DNA from: Fusobacterium massiliense
GTDB taxonomy: Bacteria > Fusobacteriota > Fusobacteriia > Fusobacteriales > Fusobacteriaceae
Length of the DNA: 64,000 bases
Reading direction: 5' to 3'
Assembly (NCBI RefSeq): GCF_900095705.1
Contig: NZ_LT608327.1
Coordinates: 310,001-374,000 of the forward strand
Part shown: in pieces, positions 1 through 8,549 of the stretch
How the letters are laid out: every line of letters starts with the position of its first letter
Numbering within the stretch: position 1 is the stretch's first letter
The notes under the pieces: model-generated
Seen by the model: only the letters and a program-made list of their open reading frames with translations
The model's database searches: none
What the model was told of the DNA's origin: nothing
Program-made: the position numbers and the translations under genes

Positions 1-195
1 GACCCAGCATTCTATAAAATGTATGACTCTGTAACTAAAACAGATGAAGATTTTGATAAATTTATACAAGAATGGGTAATAGATGTTAAAGATCATGATG
101 GATATCTTGCAAAATTAGGATTACCTAGAGTATCTAAATTAAGAGTTGTTCCAGGATTCCAATATGCTGCAAAATTAGTTAAGGAGGGGGAATAA
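1..195 (+). CDS. gctA: glutaconate CoA-transferase subunit A, C-terminal end (partial)
   Basis: The window opens inside a reading frame in phase from base 1, ending at TAA 193-195. Its 64 residues end in a segment (LGLPRVSKLRVVPGF) that fits the C-terminus of the A subunit of glutaconate CoA-transferase. GctAB moves CoA from acetyl-CoA to 2-hydroxyglutarate in the hydroxyglutarate route of glutamate fermentation, in the cytoplasm. The assignment rests mainly on the next gene, the B subunit, which begins 2 nt after this stop and takes its ribosome binding site (GGAGGGG at 183-189) from within this gene, so the two are probably translationally coupled. The N-terminus is outside the window. Confidence 0.8.
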   Translation, partial: DPAFYKMYDSVTKTDEDFDKFIQEWVIDVKDHDGYLAKLGLPRVSKLRVVPGFQYAAKLVKEGE

Positions 196-197
196 TA

Positions 198-1001
198 ATG
201 GCAAAGAATTATAAAAACTACACTAACAAAGAAATGCAAGCTATTACTATTGCTAAAGAAATAAAAGATGGACAAATCGTTATAGTAGGAACAGGATTAC
301 CTTTAATAGGTGCAACAGTTGCTAAAAATAAATTTGCCCCAAATTGTAAACTAATAGTTGAAAGTGGACTTATGGATTGTAGTCCAATAGAAGTTCCAAG
401 AAGTGTTGGAGATTTAAGACTTATGGGACATTGTGCTGTACAATGGCCAAACGTAAGATTTATTGGTTTTGAAACTAATGAATACTTAAACGGAAATGAC
501 AGAATGATAGCTTTTATAGGTGGAGCACAAATCAACCCTTATGGAGATTTAAACTCAACAATAATCGGTGAAGATTATGTAAAACCAAAAACAAGATTTA
601 CTGGTAGTGGAGGAGCTAATGGAATAGCTACTTATTCTAATACAGTAATAATGATGCAACACGAAAAAAGAAGATTCATAGATAAAATTGACTATGTAAC
701 AAGCGTTGGTTGGGCTGGAGGACCAGGAGGAAGAGAAAAATTAGGACTTCCTGGAAACAGAGGACCATTAGCAGTAGTTACTGACAAAGGAATTTTAAGA
801 TTTGATGAAAAAACTAAGAGAATGTATTTAGCTGGATACTATCCAGGAGTTACAATAGAAGATATTGTTGAAAACACTGGATTTGAACTTGATACTTCAA
901 GAGCAGTTCAACTTGAAGCTCCAAGTGAAGAAATAATCAAAATGATAAGAGAAGACATTGATCCAGGTCAAGCATTTATAAAAGTTCCAGTGGAAGAATA
1001 A
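198..1001 (+). CDS. gctB: glutaconate CoA-transferase subunit B
   Basis: 267 residues, the usual family length. Family knowledge puts the catalytic glutamate that forms the enzyme-CoA thioester in the B subunit; here it is Glu55 in the motif VESGLMD. Glycine-rich segments GTGLPLIGA near residue 31 and TGSGGANGIA near 135 fit the CoA-transferase fold. With GctA it activates (R)-2-hydroxyglutarate to its CoA thioester for dehydration by HgdABC. The start at 198 is supported by GGAGGGG nine nt upstream and by near-contact with gctA. A hairpin at 1014-1046 follows before gcdA. Confidence 0.93.
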   Translation: MAKNYKNYTNKEMQAITIAKEIKDGQIVIVGTGLPLIGATVAKNKFAPNCKLIVESGLMDCSPIEVPRSVGDLRLMGHCAVQWPNVRFIGFETNEYLNGNDRMIAFIGGAQINPYGDLNSTIIGEDYVKPKTRFTGSGGANGIATYSNTVIMMQHEKRRFIDKIDYVTSVGWAGGPGGREKLGLPGNRGPLAVVTDKGILRFDEKTKRMYLAGYYPGVTIEDIVENTGFELDTSRAVQLEAPSEEIIKMIREDIDPGQAFIKVPVEE

Positions 1002-1013
1002 TAGTTTAGATAA

Positions 1014-1046
1014 AAGGAAAAGTTTATAATTTATAGACTTTTCCTT
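1014..1046 (+). terminator. hairpin between gctB and gcdA, weak terminator or attenuator
   Basis: A perfect 10-bp inverted repeat (AAGGAAAAGT / ACTTTTCCTT) with a 13-nt loop lies 13 nt after the gctB stop. The 3' arm itself contains TTTT but the tract after it is only TATTC, so termination is probably partial. This would lower gcdA expression relative to gctAB or protect the upstream mRNA 3' end. Confidence 0.5.
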
Positions 1047-1080
1047 ATTCAAAATATAGTAAAAGAAAAGGAGAAAATAG

Positions 1081-2835
1081 ATGAATTATTCAATGCCTAA
1101 ATATTTTCAAAATATGCCACAAGTTGGTAATACATTAGCAAACATTGATGAAGCTAATGAAACAGCAGTAAGAGAAGTTGAAGCAGCTATAGCTGAAAGC
1201 ATAGAAGCAATGCAACAAGCAGGAACACCTGATGAAAAAATTCATGATAAAAATCAAATGACTGCATTAGAAAGAATAGCAGAATTAGTTGATGAAGGAA
1301 CTTGGTTTCCTTTAAATACATTATACAATCCAGAAGATTTTGAAACTGGAACAGGTATAGTAAAAGGATTGGGAAGAATCGAAGGAAAATGGGCTGTAAT
1401 CGTTGCATCAGACAATAAAAAAATAGTTGGAGCATGGGTACCAGGACAAGCAGATAACTTATTAAGAGCTTCTGATACAGCTAAATGCTTAGGAATTCCA
1501 CTAGTTTATGTATTAAATTGTAGTGGAGTTAAATTAGACGAACAAGAAAAAGTTTATGCAAATAGAAGAGGTGGAGGAACTCCATTTTATCGTAATGCTG
1601 AATTACAACAATTAGGAATACCTGTAATTGTTGGAATTTATGGAACTAATCCAGCAGGTGGAGGATACCATAGTATCAGTCCTACTATCTTAATAGCTCA
1701 TAAAGATGCTAATATGGCAGTTGGAGGAGCAGGAATAGTTGGTGGAATGAATCCAAAAGGATTTATAGATATGGAAGGTGCTATTCAAATTGCTGAAGCA
1801 ACTGCAGCAGCTAAAAAAGTTGAAGTACCAGGAACTATTCATGTACATTATGACAAAACTGGATTCTTTAGAGAAGTATATGATGATGAAGTTGGAGTAT
1901 TAGAAGGAATAAAAGAATACATGAGCTATTTACCAGCTTATAACTTAGATTTCTTTAGAGTTGATGAACCAACTGAACCAGTATTAGATCCTCAAGATTT
2001 ATACTCTATAATACCAATGAACCAAAAGAAAATTTATAACATTTACGATGTAATTGGTCGTTTATTTGATAACAGTGAATTTTCTGAATACAAAAAAGGA
2101 TATGGACCAGAAGTTGTAACTGGACTTGCAAAAGTTGACGGATTATTAGTAGGAGTTGTTGCAAATGCACAAGGTTTATTAATGAACTATCCTGAATACA
2201 GAGAAAAAGCAGTAGGTATTGGTGGTAAATTATATCGTCAAGGACTTATAAAAATGAGTGAATTTGTAAATCTATGTTCAAGAGATAGATTACCAATAGT
2301 ATGGTTACAAGATACAACAGGTATAGATGTAGGAAACCCAGCAGAAGAAGCTGAATTATTAGGATTAGGACAATCATTAATATATTCAATAGAAAACTCT
2401 GGAGTACCTCAAATAGAAGTTACATTAAGAAAAGGATCTGCAGCAGCTCACTATGTATTAGGAGGACCACAAGGTAATAATACAAACGCTTTTTCTTTAG
2501 GAACTGCAGCAACTGAAGTATATGTAATGAACGGAGAAACAGCAGCTTCTGCAATGTTCTCAAGAAGACTTGCAAAAGATCATAAAGATGGAAAAGATTT
2601 ACAACCTACAATCGATAAAATGAATAAACTTATCAATGAATATACAGCTAAATCTAGACCAGCTTATTGTGCTAAAACTGGTATGGTTGATGAAATAGTA
2701 CCTTTATATGATATTAGAGGATATATAACAGCTTTTGCTAACTCTGTATATCAAAATCCTAGATCAATTTGTGCTTTCCATCAAATGATTTTACCAAGAG
2801 CAATAAGAGAATTTGAAACTTACACTAAAAGATAA
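1081..2835 (+). CDS. gcdA: glutaconyl-CoA decarboxylase alpha subunit (carboxyltransferase)
   Basis: 584 residues, matching the alpha subunit of the biotin-dependent, sodium-pumping glutaconyl-CoA decarboxylase. It transfers the carboxyl group from glutaconyl-CoA to the biotin carrier, giving crotonyl-CoA. Two crotonase-like carboxyltransferase halves are visible: the N-half contains GTNPAGGGYHSISP near residue 190 (oxyanion-type glycine stretch) and the C-half contains LGGPQGNNTNAFSLGTAATE near 460. The membrane beta subunit and the biotin carrier are not in this window. AAAGGAGAAAATAG precedes the ATG. It follows gctAB after a hairpin and precedes gltS by 37 nt, so it is probably co-transcribed with both. 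Confidence 0.93.
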   Translation: MNYSMPKYFQNMPQVGNTLANIDEANETAVREVEAAIAESIEAMQQAGTPDEKIHDKNQMTALERIAELVDEGTWFPLNTLYNPEDFETGTGIVKGLGRIEGKWAVIVASDNKKIVGAWVPGQADNLLRASDTAKCLGIPLVYVLNCSGVKLDEQEKVYANRRGGGTPFYRNAELQQLGIPVIVGIYGTNPAGGGYHSISPTILIAHKDANMAVGGAGIVGGMNPKGFIDMEGAIQIAEATAAAKKVEVPGTIHVHYDKTGFFREVYDDEVGVLEGIKEYMSYLPAYNLDFFRVDEPTEPVLDPQDLYSIIPMNQKKIYNIYDVIGRLFDNSEFSEYKKGYGPEVVTGLAKVDGLLVGVVANAQGLLMNYPEYREKAVGIGGKLYRQGLIKMSEFVNLCSRDRLPIVWLQDTTGIDVGNPAEEAELLGLGQSLIYSIENSGVPQIEVTLRKGSAAAHYVLGGPQGNNTNAFSLGTAATEVYVMNGETAASAMFSRRLAKDHKDGKDLQPTIDKMNKLINEYTAKSRPAYCAKTGMVDEIVPLYDIRGYITAFANSVYQNPRSICAFHQMILPRAIREFETYTKR

Positions 2836-2872
2836 GAATACTTAAAGTAGAAATAAAAAGAAAAGAGGAAAT

Positions 2873-4114
2873 ATGGGAGAAATAAACGTAATAAAAGTAA
2901 GCATGTTTGAAACGCTAATGTTAGCAGTATTAGCAATATATTTTGGGGAATTTTTAAGAAAAAGAATACCAGTACTTGTAAAATATTGTTTACCAGCATC
3001 AGTTGTTGGGGGAACTATATTTTCAATAGTAACTTATGGACTATATGCAGCAGGAATTGTTGAGCTAGAATTTGATTATAAAACAGTAAATACATTATTC
3101 TACTGTATATTCTTTGCAGCGAGTGGTGCAGCAGCAAGTATGGCACTTTTAAAACAAGGTGGGAAACTAGTTGTAATATTTGCAATATTAGCAGCAGTTT
3201 TAGCAGCATTACAAAATACAGTTGCATTAGGTGTAGGATATTTTATGCATGTTGATCCATTAATATCAATGATGACTGGAAGTATACCAATGACTGGTGG
3301 ACATGGAAATGCAGCTTCATTTGCTCCAATAGCAGTTGAAGCAGGAGCCTCTGCAGCAATGGAAGTTGCTATTGCATCAGCTACATTTGGATTAATTTCA
3401 GGTTGTATAATAGGTGGACCATTAGGAAACTTTATAATTAAAAGACACAAACTTACAAATCCTGAACTAGATGGTGCAGGAGAAAAAGCTGAAATGACTG
3501 GAGAACAATCTACTGGTATATTAATGAATGGTTCTCAAGTAGTTAATGCCGTTTTCCTAATGTGTATAGCTATCGGTATAGGACAAATTATAACAAATGG
3601 TTTAGCAGCTATTAATGTAAAATTCCCTATACATGTAAGTTGTATGTTTGGTGGAATTTTAATTAGACTATTTTATGATAGAAAAAAAGGTAATCATGAT
3701 GCCCTATATGAAGCTATAGATACTGTTGGAGAATTTTCATTGGGATTATTTGTGTCAATGTCAATTATAACAATGAAATTATGGCAATTATCAGGATTAG
3801 GAATGGCATTAATGGTATTATTACTAGCACAAGTAATATTTATTATTTTATTCTGTTATCTATTAACATTCAAATTATTGGGTGGAAATTACGATGCAGC
3901 AGTAATGGCAGTAGGACATACTGGTTTTGGACTAGGAGCTGTTCCAGTTGCAATGACAACTATGCAAACTGTTTGTAAAAAATATAGATATTCAAAATTG
4001 GCATTCTTTGTTGTACCTGTAATTGGAGGCTTTATAAGCAATATATCGAATGCAATAATCATTACTAAGTTTTTAGATTATGCAAAAATATTACATGCTG
4101 GATGGATTGGATAA
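2873..4114 (+). CDS. gltS: sodium/glutamate symporter
   Basis: 413 residues, strongly hydrophobic, with about ten membrane segments in two pseudo-repeated halves. It fits the GltS (ESS) family. Each half has a glycine-rich re-entrant signature: TGSIPMTGGHGNAASFAP near residue 138 and GHTGFGLGAVPVAMTTM near 350. GltS imports glutamate with Na+, so it supplies the substrate of the surrounding fermentation genes. The decarboxylase in the same pathway exports Na+, which could drive this import. The start has AGAGGA seven nt upstream. The C-terminal segment after residue 370 is also hydrophobic. Confidence 0.93.
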   Translation: MGEINVIKVSMFETLMLAVLAIYFGEFLRKRIPVLVKYCLPASVVGGTIFSIVTYGLYAAGIVELEFDYKTVNTLFYCIFFAASGAAASMALLKQGGKLVVIFAILAAVLAALQNTVALGVGYFMHVDPLISMMTGSIPMTGGHGNAASFAPIAVEAGASAAMEVAIASATFGLISGCIIGGPLGNFIIKRHKLTNPELDGAGEKAEMTGEQSTGILMNGSQVVNAVFLMCIAIGIGQIITNGLAAINVKFPIHVSCMFGGILIRLFYDRKKGNHDALYEAIDTVGEFSLGLFVSMSIITMKLWQLSGLGMALMVLLLAQVIFIILFCYLLTFKLLGGNYDAAVMAVGHTGFGLGAVPVAMTTMQTVCKKYRYSKLAFFVVPVIGGFISNISNAIIITKFLDYAKILHAGWIG

Positions 4115-4148
4115 TTTTATTTATTTTTAAGGAAAGGATAGTATAACA

Positions 4149-4949
4149 ATGAGTAATGTATTTACTATGGGAATAGATGTTGGTTCGACTGCATCTAAGG
4201 CTGTTATATTAAAAGATGGAAAGGAAATAGTTGCAAAAGCAGTTATCTCTGTTGGAACAGGTACAACTGGACCATCAAGAGCAATTAAATCTGTTTTAGA
4301 GCAAGTTGGATTAGACTCAATAAGTCAACTTCAAGGAGCTGTTGCAACTGGTTATGGAAGAAATTCGTTGGAGGAAGTTCCAGCTCAAATGTCCGAATTA
4401 TCTTGTCATGCAAAAGGGGCATATTTTCTTTTTCCTAATGTTCATTCAATAATAGACATCGGAGGACAAGACTCAAAAGCATTAAAAGTTGGTGACAACG
4501 GAATGCTTGAGAACTTTGTTATGAATGATAAATGTGCTGCAGGAACTGGAAGATTTCTTGATGTTATAGCAAAAGTACTAGAAGTAGAACTAGGAGATTT
4601 AGAAAAATTAGATGAACAATCTAAAGTAGATGTTCCAATAAGCTCAACTTGTACAGTATTTGCTGAATCAGAAGTTATTTCACAACTTGCAAAAGGAACA
4701 AAGATTGAAGATATAGTAAAAGGAATACACACAGCTATAGCTAGTCGTGTTGGAAGTTTAGCAAAAAGAATAGGTATAAAAGATGATGTTGTTATGACTG
4801 GTGGAGTTGCTCTAAACAGAGGAATGGTTAGAGCTTTAGAAAAAAACTTAGGTTTTAAAATTCATACTAGTGAATATTGTCAATTAAATGGAGCAATAGG
4901 AGCAGCGCTTTTTGCTTATCATAAATATACTATGGAACATGGGAATTAA
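4149..4949 (+). CDS. hgdC: 2-hydroxyglutaryl-CoA dehydratase activator (component A)
   Basis: 266 residues of the BadF/BadG/HgdC ATPase family. The N-terminus carries the acetokinase/sugar-kinase phosphate loop DVGSTASKA near residue 10. Further motifs are DIGGQDSK near 103 and TGGVALNRG near 224. Cys129 (NDKCAAGTG) and Cys168 (SSTCTVF) are the two positions that hold the [4Fe-4S] cluster at the dimer interface in characterised members. HgdC hydrolyses ATP to inject one electron into HgdAB and start radical dehydration; it is highly oxygen-sensitive. It precedes hgdA by 159 nt containing a long inverted repeat, so the activator may be made at a different level from the dehydratase. Confidence 0.95.
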   Translation: MSNVFTMGIDVGSTASKAVILKDGKEIVAKAVISVGTGTTGPSRAIKSVLEQVGLDSISQLQGAVATGYGRNSLEEVPAQMSELSCHAKGAYFLFPNVHSIIDIGGQDSKALKVGDNGMLENFVMNDKCAAGTGRFLDVIAKVLEVELGDLEKLDEQSKVDVPISSTCTVFAESEVISQLAKGTKIEDIVKGIHTAIASRVGSLAKRIGIKDDVVMTGGVALNRGMVRALEKNLGFKIHTSEYCQLNGAIGAALFAYHKYTMEHGN

Positions 4950-4976
4950 TTTTACTTAGATTTTAATTAAAACTAT

Positions 4977-5037
4977 TATAAAAACTAAAAACAGTTTAGA
5001 GTCAAAATATAACCTTTCCTTGTTTTTAGTTTTTATA
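4977..5037 (+). terminator. 17-bp perfect inverted repeat between hgdC and hgdA
   Basis: Arms 4977-4993 and 5021-5037 are exact reverse complements over 17 bp (TATAAAAACTAAAAACA and its complement) separated by 27 nt. There is no clean T tract after the 3' arm (ACTAATATAAG follows), so this is not a textbook terminator. It could cause mRNA processing, partial termination or protection that separates activator and dehydratase levels. The inverted repeat is seen directly; the function is inferred. Confidence 0.5.
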
Positions 5038-5108
5038 ACTAATATAAGATAAAAATAGTAATTTTAAAATATGTAAATTATGCATTAAAAGAAATAGGAG
5101 GAAACAAA

Positions 5109-6434
5109 ATGGCTAAAATGGAAAAATTACCTAATAAGACACCTAGACCAATAGAAGGACATAAACCGGCAGCAGCAATCTTAAGAGGAGTTGTTGATAA
5201 AGTTTATGATAATGCTTGGCAAGCTAAAAAGAGAGGAGAATTAGTAGGGTGGAGTTCTTCAAAATTCCCTATCGAACTTGCAAAAGCATTTGATTTAAAT
5301 GTTGTATACCCAGAAAACCATGCAGCTTCTGCAGCAGCTAAAAAAGATGGATTAAGACTTTGTCAAGCAGCAGAAGATATGGGATATGACAATGATATTT
5401 GTGGATATGCAAGAATAAGTTTGGCATATGCAGCTGGAGAACCAACTGATGCAAGAAGAATGCCTCAACCAGACTTTTTATTGTGTTGTAATAATATCTG
5501 TAATATGATGACTAAATGGTATGAAAATATTGCAAGAATGCATAACATTCCATTAATAATGATAGATATACCTTTTTCAAATACTGTTGATACTCCAGAA
5601 GAAAAAGTTGATTATTTAGTAGGACAATTTGATCATGCTATAAAACAATTAGAAGAATTAACAGGAAAGAAATTTGATGAAAAGAAATTTGAAGCAGCTT
5701 GTGATAGAGCAAACAGAACTGCTTCAGCTTGGTTAAAAGCTTGTAAATATATGGGATATAAACCATCTCCATTAAGTGGATTCGATTTATTTAACCATAT
5801 GGCTGATATAGTTGCAGCAAGATGTGATGAAGAAGCAGCTATGGGATTTGAATTACTTGCTGATGAATTTGAACAATCTATAAAAGATGGAACATCTACT
5901 TGGGAATATCCAGAAGAACATAGAATACTATTTGAAGGAATTCCTTGTTGGCCAGGATTGAAACCATTATTCGAGCCATTAAAAGATAATGGTGTAAACG
6001 TAACTGCAGTTGTTTATGCTCCAGCATTTGGATTTAGATATCACAATGTAAGAGAAATGGCAGCAGCTTACTGTAAAGCTCCTTGTTCTGTATGTATTGA
6101 AACAGGAGTTGAATGGAGAGAAACTATGGCTAAAGAAAATGGTATAAGTGGAGCACTTGTAAACTATAACCGTAGTTGTAAACCTTGGAGTGGTGCAATG
6201 CCAGAAATAGAAAGAAGATGGAAAGAAGATTTAGGAATTCCAGTTGTTCACTTTGATGGAGACCAAGCTGATGAAAGAAACTTCTCAACAGAACAATATA
6301 ATACAAGAGTTCAAGGGCTTGTTGAAATAATGCAAGAAAGAAAAGAAGAAAAGTTAGCTAAAGGTGAAGAAGTATACACTAACTTTGAAAATACTAAAGA
6401 AACAGATTGGTCAAAACCAACTTTAAAAGATTAA
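5109..6434 (+). CDS. hgdA: 2-hydroxyglutaryl-CoA dehydratase alpha subunit
   Basis: 441 residues of the HgdB/BcrC/BadD family. Cysteines expected to coordinate the subunit iron-sulfur cluster are visible in FLLCCNNICNMMTKWYE near residue 122 and NRSCKPWSG near 355. A C-x-x-C-x-x-C pattern lies in CKAPCSVCIETG near 324. With HgdB it forms the heterodimer that removes water from (R)-2-hydroxyglutaryl-CoA to give glutaconyl-CoA by a ketyl-radical mechanism, after activation by HgdC. GGAGG at 5098-5102 precedes the ATG with six nt spacing. hgdB follows after 12 to 21 nt. Confidence 0.94.
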   Translation: MAKMEKLPNKTPRPIEGHKPAAAILRGVVDKVYDNAWQAKKRGELVGWSSSKFPIELAKAFDLNVVYPENHAASAAAKKDGLRLCQAAEDMGYDNDICGYARISLAYAAGEPTDARRMPQPDFLLCCNNICNMMTKWYENIARMHNIPLIMIDIPFSNTVDTPEEKVDYLVGQFDHAIKQLEELTGKKFDEKKFEAACDRANRTASAWLKACKYMGYKPSPLSGFDLFNHMADIVAARCDEEAAMGFELLADEFEQSIKDGTSTWEYPEEHRILFEGIPCWPGLKPLFEPLKDNGVNVTAVVYAPAFGFRYHNVREMAAAYCKAPCSVCIETGVEWRETMAKENGISGALVNYNRSCKPWSGAMPEIERRWKEDLGIPVVHFDGDQADERNFSTEQYNTRVQGLVEIMQERKEEKLAKGEEVYTNFENTKETDWSKPTLKD

Positions 6435-6455
6435 TATAGGAGGAGAATGAGAAAG

Positions 6456-7604
6456 ATGGCTGAAATTAAGGAATTGTTGGAACAATTTAAGTACTATGCA
6501 GAAAACCCAAGAAAGCAATTAGATAAATATCTTGCTGAAGGTAAGAAAGCAGTAGGAATATTCCCTTACTATGCACCAGAAGAAATTGTTTACGCAGGTG
6601 GAATGGTTCCGTTCGGTGTATGGGGAGGACAAGGACCTATTGAAAAAGCAAAGGATTATTTCCCTACTTTCTATTACTCACTAGCACTAAGATGTTTAGA
6701 AATGGCTTTAGATGGAACTTTAGATGGATTATCTGCATCAATGATTACTACATTAGACGATACATTAAGACCATTTTCACAAAACTATAAAGTAAGTGCT
6801 GGAAGAAAAATACCTATGGTTTTCTTAAATCATGGTCAACATAGAAAAGAAGAATTTGGTAAAAAATATAATGCTAAAATATTCAATAAAGCTAAAGAAG
6901 AATTAGAAAAGATTTGTGATGTAAAAATTACAGATGAAAACTTAAAGAAAGCATTCGTTGTTTATAATGAAAATAGAGCAGAAAAAAGAAAATTCATAAA
7001 ATTAGCAGCTTCTCACCCACAATCAATAAAAGCTTCTGATAGATCTAATGTTTTAAAAAGTTCATATTTTATGCTTAAAGATGAACATACAGCTCTATTA
7101 AAACAATTAAATGAAAAATTAGAAGCATTAGCTGAAGAAAAATGGGACGGAGTAAGAGTAGTAACTAGTGGAGTTATTACTGATAACCCAGGACTTTTAG
7201 AAGTATTTGATAACTATAAAGTATGTGTAGTAGCTGATGATGTGGCTCATGAATCAAGAGCATTAAAAATAGATATAGATTTATCTATTGAAGATCCTAT
7301 GTTAGCTCTTGCAGATCAATTTGCTCGTATGGACGAAGATCCAATACTTTATGACCCAGATATATATAAGAGACCTAAGTATGTGTTAGACTTAGTTAAA
7401 GACAATAAAGCAGATGGTTGCTTACTATTTATGATGAACTTCAATGATACGGAAGAAATGGAATACCCATCATTGAAACAAGCATTTGATGCTGCTAAAG
7501 TTCCATTAATCAAAATGGGATATGATCAACAAATGGTAGACTTTGGACAAGTAAAAACACAACTTGAAACATTTAATGAATTAGTACAATTAAGCAGATG
7601 GTAG
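6456..7604 (+). CDS. hgdB: 2-hydroxyglutaryl-CoA dehydratase beta subunit
   Basis: 382 residues from ATG 6456 (an upstream in-frame ATG at 6447 lies only three nt from the AGGAGG and is less likely). It belongs to the same family as HgdA. Early sequence EGKKAVGIFPYYAPEEIVYA near residue 30 and GGMVPFGVWGG match the beta subunit. Few cysteines are present (for example LALRCLEMA near 77 and KADGCLLFMMNF near 320), fitting the family pattern in which the two subunits carry different cluster ligands. It partners HgdA in dehydrating 2-hydroxyglutaryl-CoA. Its stop TAG overlaps the ribosome binding site of the next gene. Confidence 0.92.
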   Translation: MAEIKELLEQFKYYAENPRKQLDKYLAEGKKAVGIFPYYAPEEIVYAGGMVPFGVWGGQGPIEKAKDYFPTFYYSLALRCLEMALDGTLDGLSASMITTLDDTLRPFSQNYKVSAGRKIPMVFLNHGQHRKEEFGKKYNAKIFNKAKEELEKICDVKITDENLKKAFVVYNENRAEKRKFIKLAASHPQSIKASDRSNVLKSSYFMLKDEHTALLKQLNEKLEALAEEKWDGVRVVTSGVITDNPGLLEVFDNYKVCVVADDVAHESRALKIDIDLSIEDPMLALADQFARMDEDPILYDPDIYKRPKYVLDLVKDNKADGCLLFMMNFNDTEEMEYPSLKQAFDAAKVPLIKMGYDQQMVDFGQVKTQLETFNELVQLSRW

Positions 7605-7614
7605 GAGGGAGAAA

Positions 7615-8208
7615 ATGGACCAAAATTTATGGGAATATGATGATTTCATATTTAAAGGTGACGAACTAAAAGGAATGACAGCAAAAGGTAAGGATAAAGT
7701 AAAAACTGGAGGTCAAACTGATTTAGTAATACCTGCAACTACTCCTGACGGATTACCTGTTAAAAAAATAGCTGATAATGCTTTTTATAGAAGAGGGTTA
7801 ACTTCTGTTGTAATACCTGAAACTGTTGAAAGTATAGGATATGATGCTTTTGGTGTATGTAAATTAAAAGAAGTAAAATTACCTGAAGCATTAGTTAATA
7901 TAGAAGGTTTTGCTTTCTATAGAAATAAATTAACTAAAGTTGAATTTGGAAGCAAAGTAAAAAAATTAGAACCAAGCTCATTTGCACTAAATGAACTTTC
8001 AGAAATTTCTTTACCAGAAGGCTTAGAATACATTGGAGCATCTGCATTTTTCAAAAATGCTTTTTCTTCAATAACTATACCAGCTTCAGTTCAAAAAATA
8101 GATATGTATGCTTTCAAAAAAAATAATATAGGAAAAGTTGTTGTACCAAGTACAGTAAACTTACATATTAATGCCTTTGAAGCTAACACAACTGTTGAAA
8201 GAGCTTAG
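7615..8208 (+). CDS. BspA-type leucine-rich repeat protein, cytoplasmic
   Basis: 197 residues. From about residue 45 the protein is a run of 23-residue BspA/LRR_5-type repeats: unit cores are TSVVIPETVESIGYDAF, KEVKLPEALVNIEGFAF, TKVEFGSKVKKLEPSSF, SEISLPEGLEYIGASAF and SSITIPASVQKIDMYAF. There is no signal peptide and no membrane segment, whereas most BspA-type proteins in oral bacteria are surface proteins. It begins 10 nt after hgdB with GGAGGGAG overlapping the hgdB stop, so it is almost certainly the last gene of the operon. Function unknown; a scaffold or stabiliser for the dehydratase is conceivable but unsupported. A strong terminator follows at 8233. Confidence 0.8.
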   Translation: MDQNLWEYDDFIFKGDELKGMTAKGKDKVKTGGQTDLVIPATTPDGLPVKKIADNAFYRRGLTSVVIPETVESIGYDAFGVCKLKEVKLPEALVNIEGFAFYRNKLTKVEFGSKVKKLEPSSFALNELSEISLPEGLEYIGASAFFKNAFSSITIPASVQKIDMYAFKKNNIGKVVVPSTVNLHINAFEANTTVERA

Positions 8209-8232
8209 TTAAAATAAAAATATAAATTTTAG

Positions 8233-8270
8233 AATGTACCATTGTTGATGAAACTTTGGTACATTTTTTA
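8233..8270 (+). terminator. rho-independent terminator of the hgd operon
   Basis: Perfect 9-bp stem AATGTACCA / TGGTACATT with a 15-nt loop, followed by TTTTTATTG. It lies 24 nt after the stop of the LRR gene and closes the glutamate-fermentation operon. Confidence 0.85.
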
Positions 8271-8310
8271 TTGTATTCTATAGGAAAGTATAAAAAATAA
8301 AATACTTATT

Positions 8311-8386
8311 AGTCTCTGACGTCCGTATTAGTTCGAAGAGCCTGTGTTCATTCAGCTCGTAGAACTCATACGGCTGTCAAGAGACT
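8311..8386 (+). repeat. dispersed hairpin repeat, copy 1 (subfamily A, forward)
   Basis: Full-length member. Nested arms are AGTCTCT/AGAGACT, GAC/GTC, CCGTAT/ATACGG and AGTTC/GAACT; the innermost pair is less perfect here because the loop side reads CAGCTC. A single A is bulged before AGAGACT and a GT/CT internal loop separates GAC from CCGTAT. The conserved AT-rich left flank (TTCTATAGGAAAGTATAAAA) lies at 8276-8296. It lies in the 341-nt gap between the LRR gene and the PAP2-like gene. Confidence 0.9.
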
Positions 8387-8415
8387 TTTTAAAGTATAAA
8401 ATTAATATAAAAATT

Positions 8416-8489
8416 ATTCTTCGACGTTCCTTATTACTCTGGAGAACATTTCAGTGAGTTTAGAAGAGTTGTATGGTTATTAGGAGTCT
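8416..8489 (+). repeat. dispersed hairpin repeat, copy 2 (subfamily B, degenerate)
   Basis: In tandem with copy 1, 29 nt downstream, with its own AAAGTATAAAATTAATAT left flank. It aligns to the copy at 36626 (ACTCT/AGAGT upper stem, GGA/AGA internal loop, apical loop ATTTCAGTGA) but the lower stem has decayed (ATTCTTC opposite AGGAGTCT). A tandem pair of different subfamilies argues against recent duplication in place. Confidence 0.75.
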
Positions 8490-8549
8490 TTGTTTATCAC
8501 TTTTTTATTTTTTTAAAATATGCTAAAATAAAAATAAAAAGGAAATAAT

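Noticed and set aside
93-275. 60-residue minus-strand open frame at the window start
   Set aside because: Antisense to gctA and gctB, no ribosome binding site; a low-complexity shadow.
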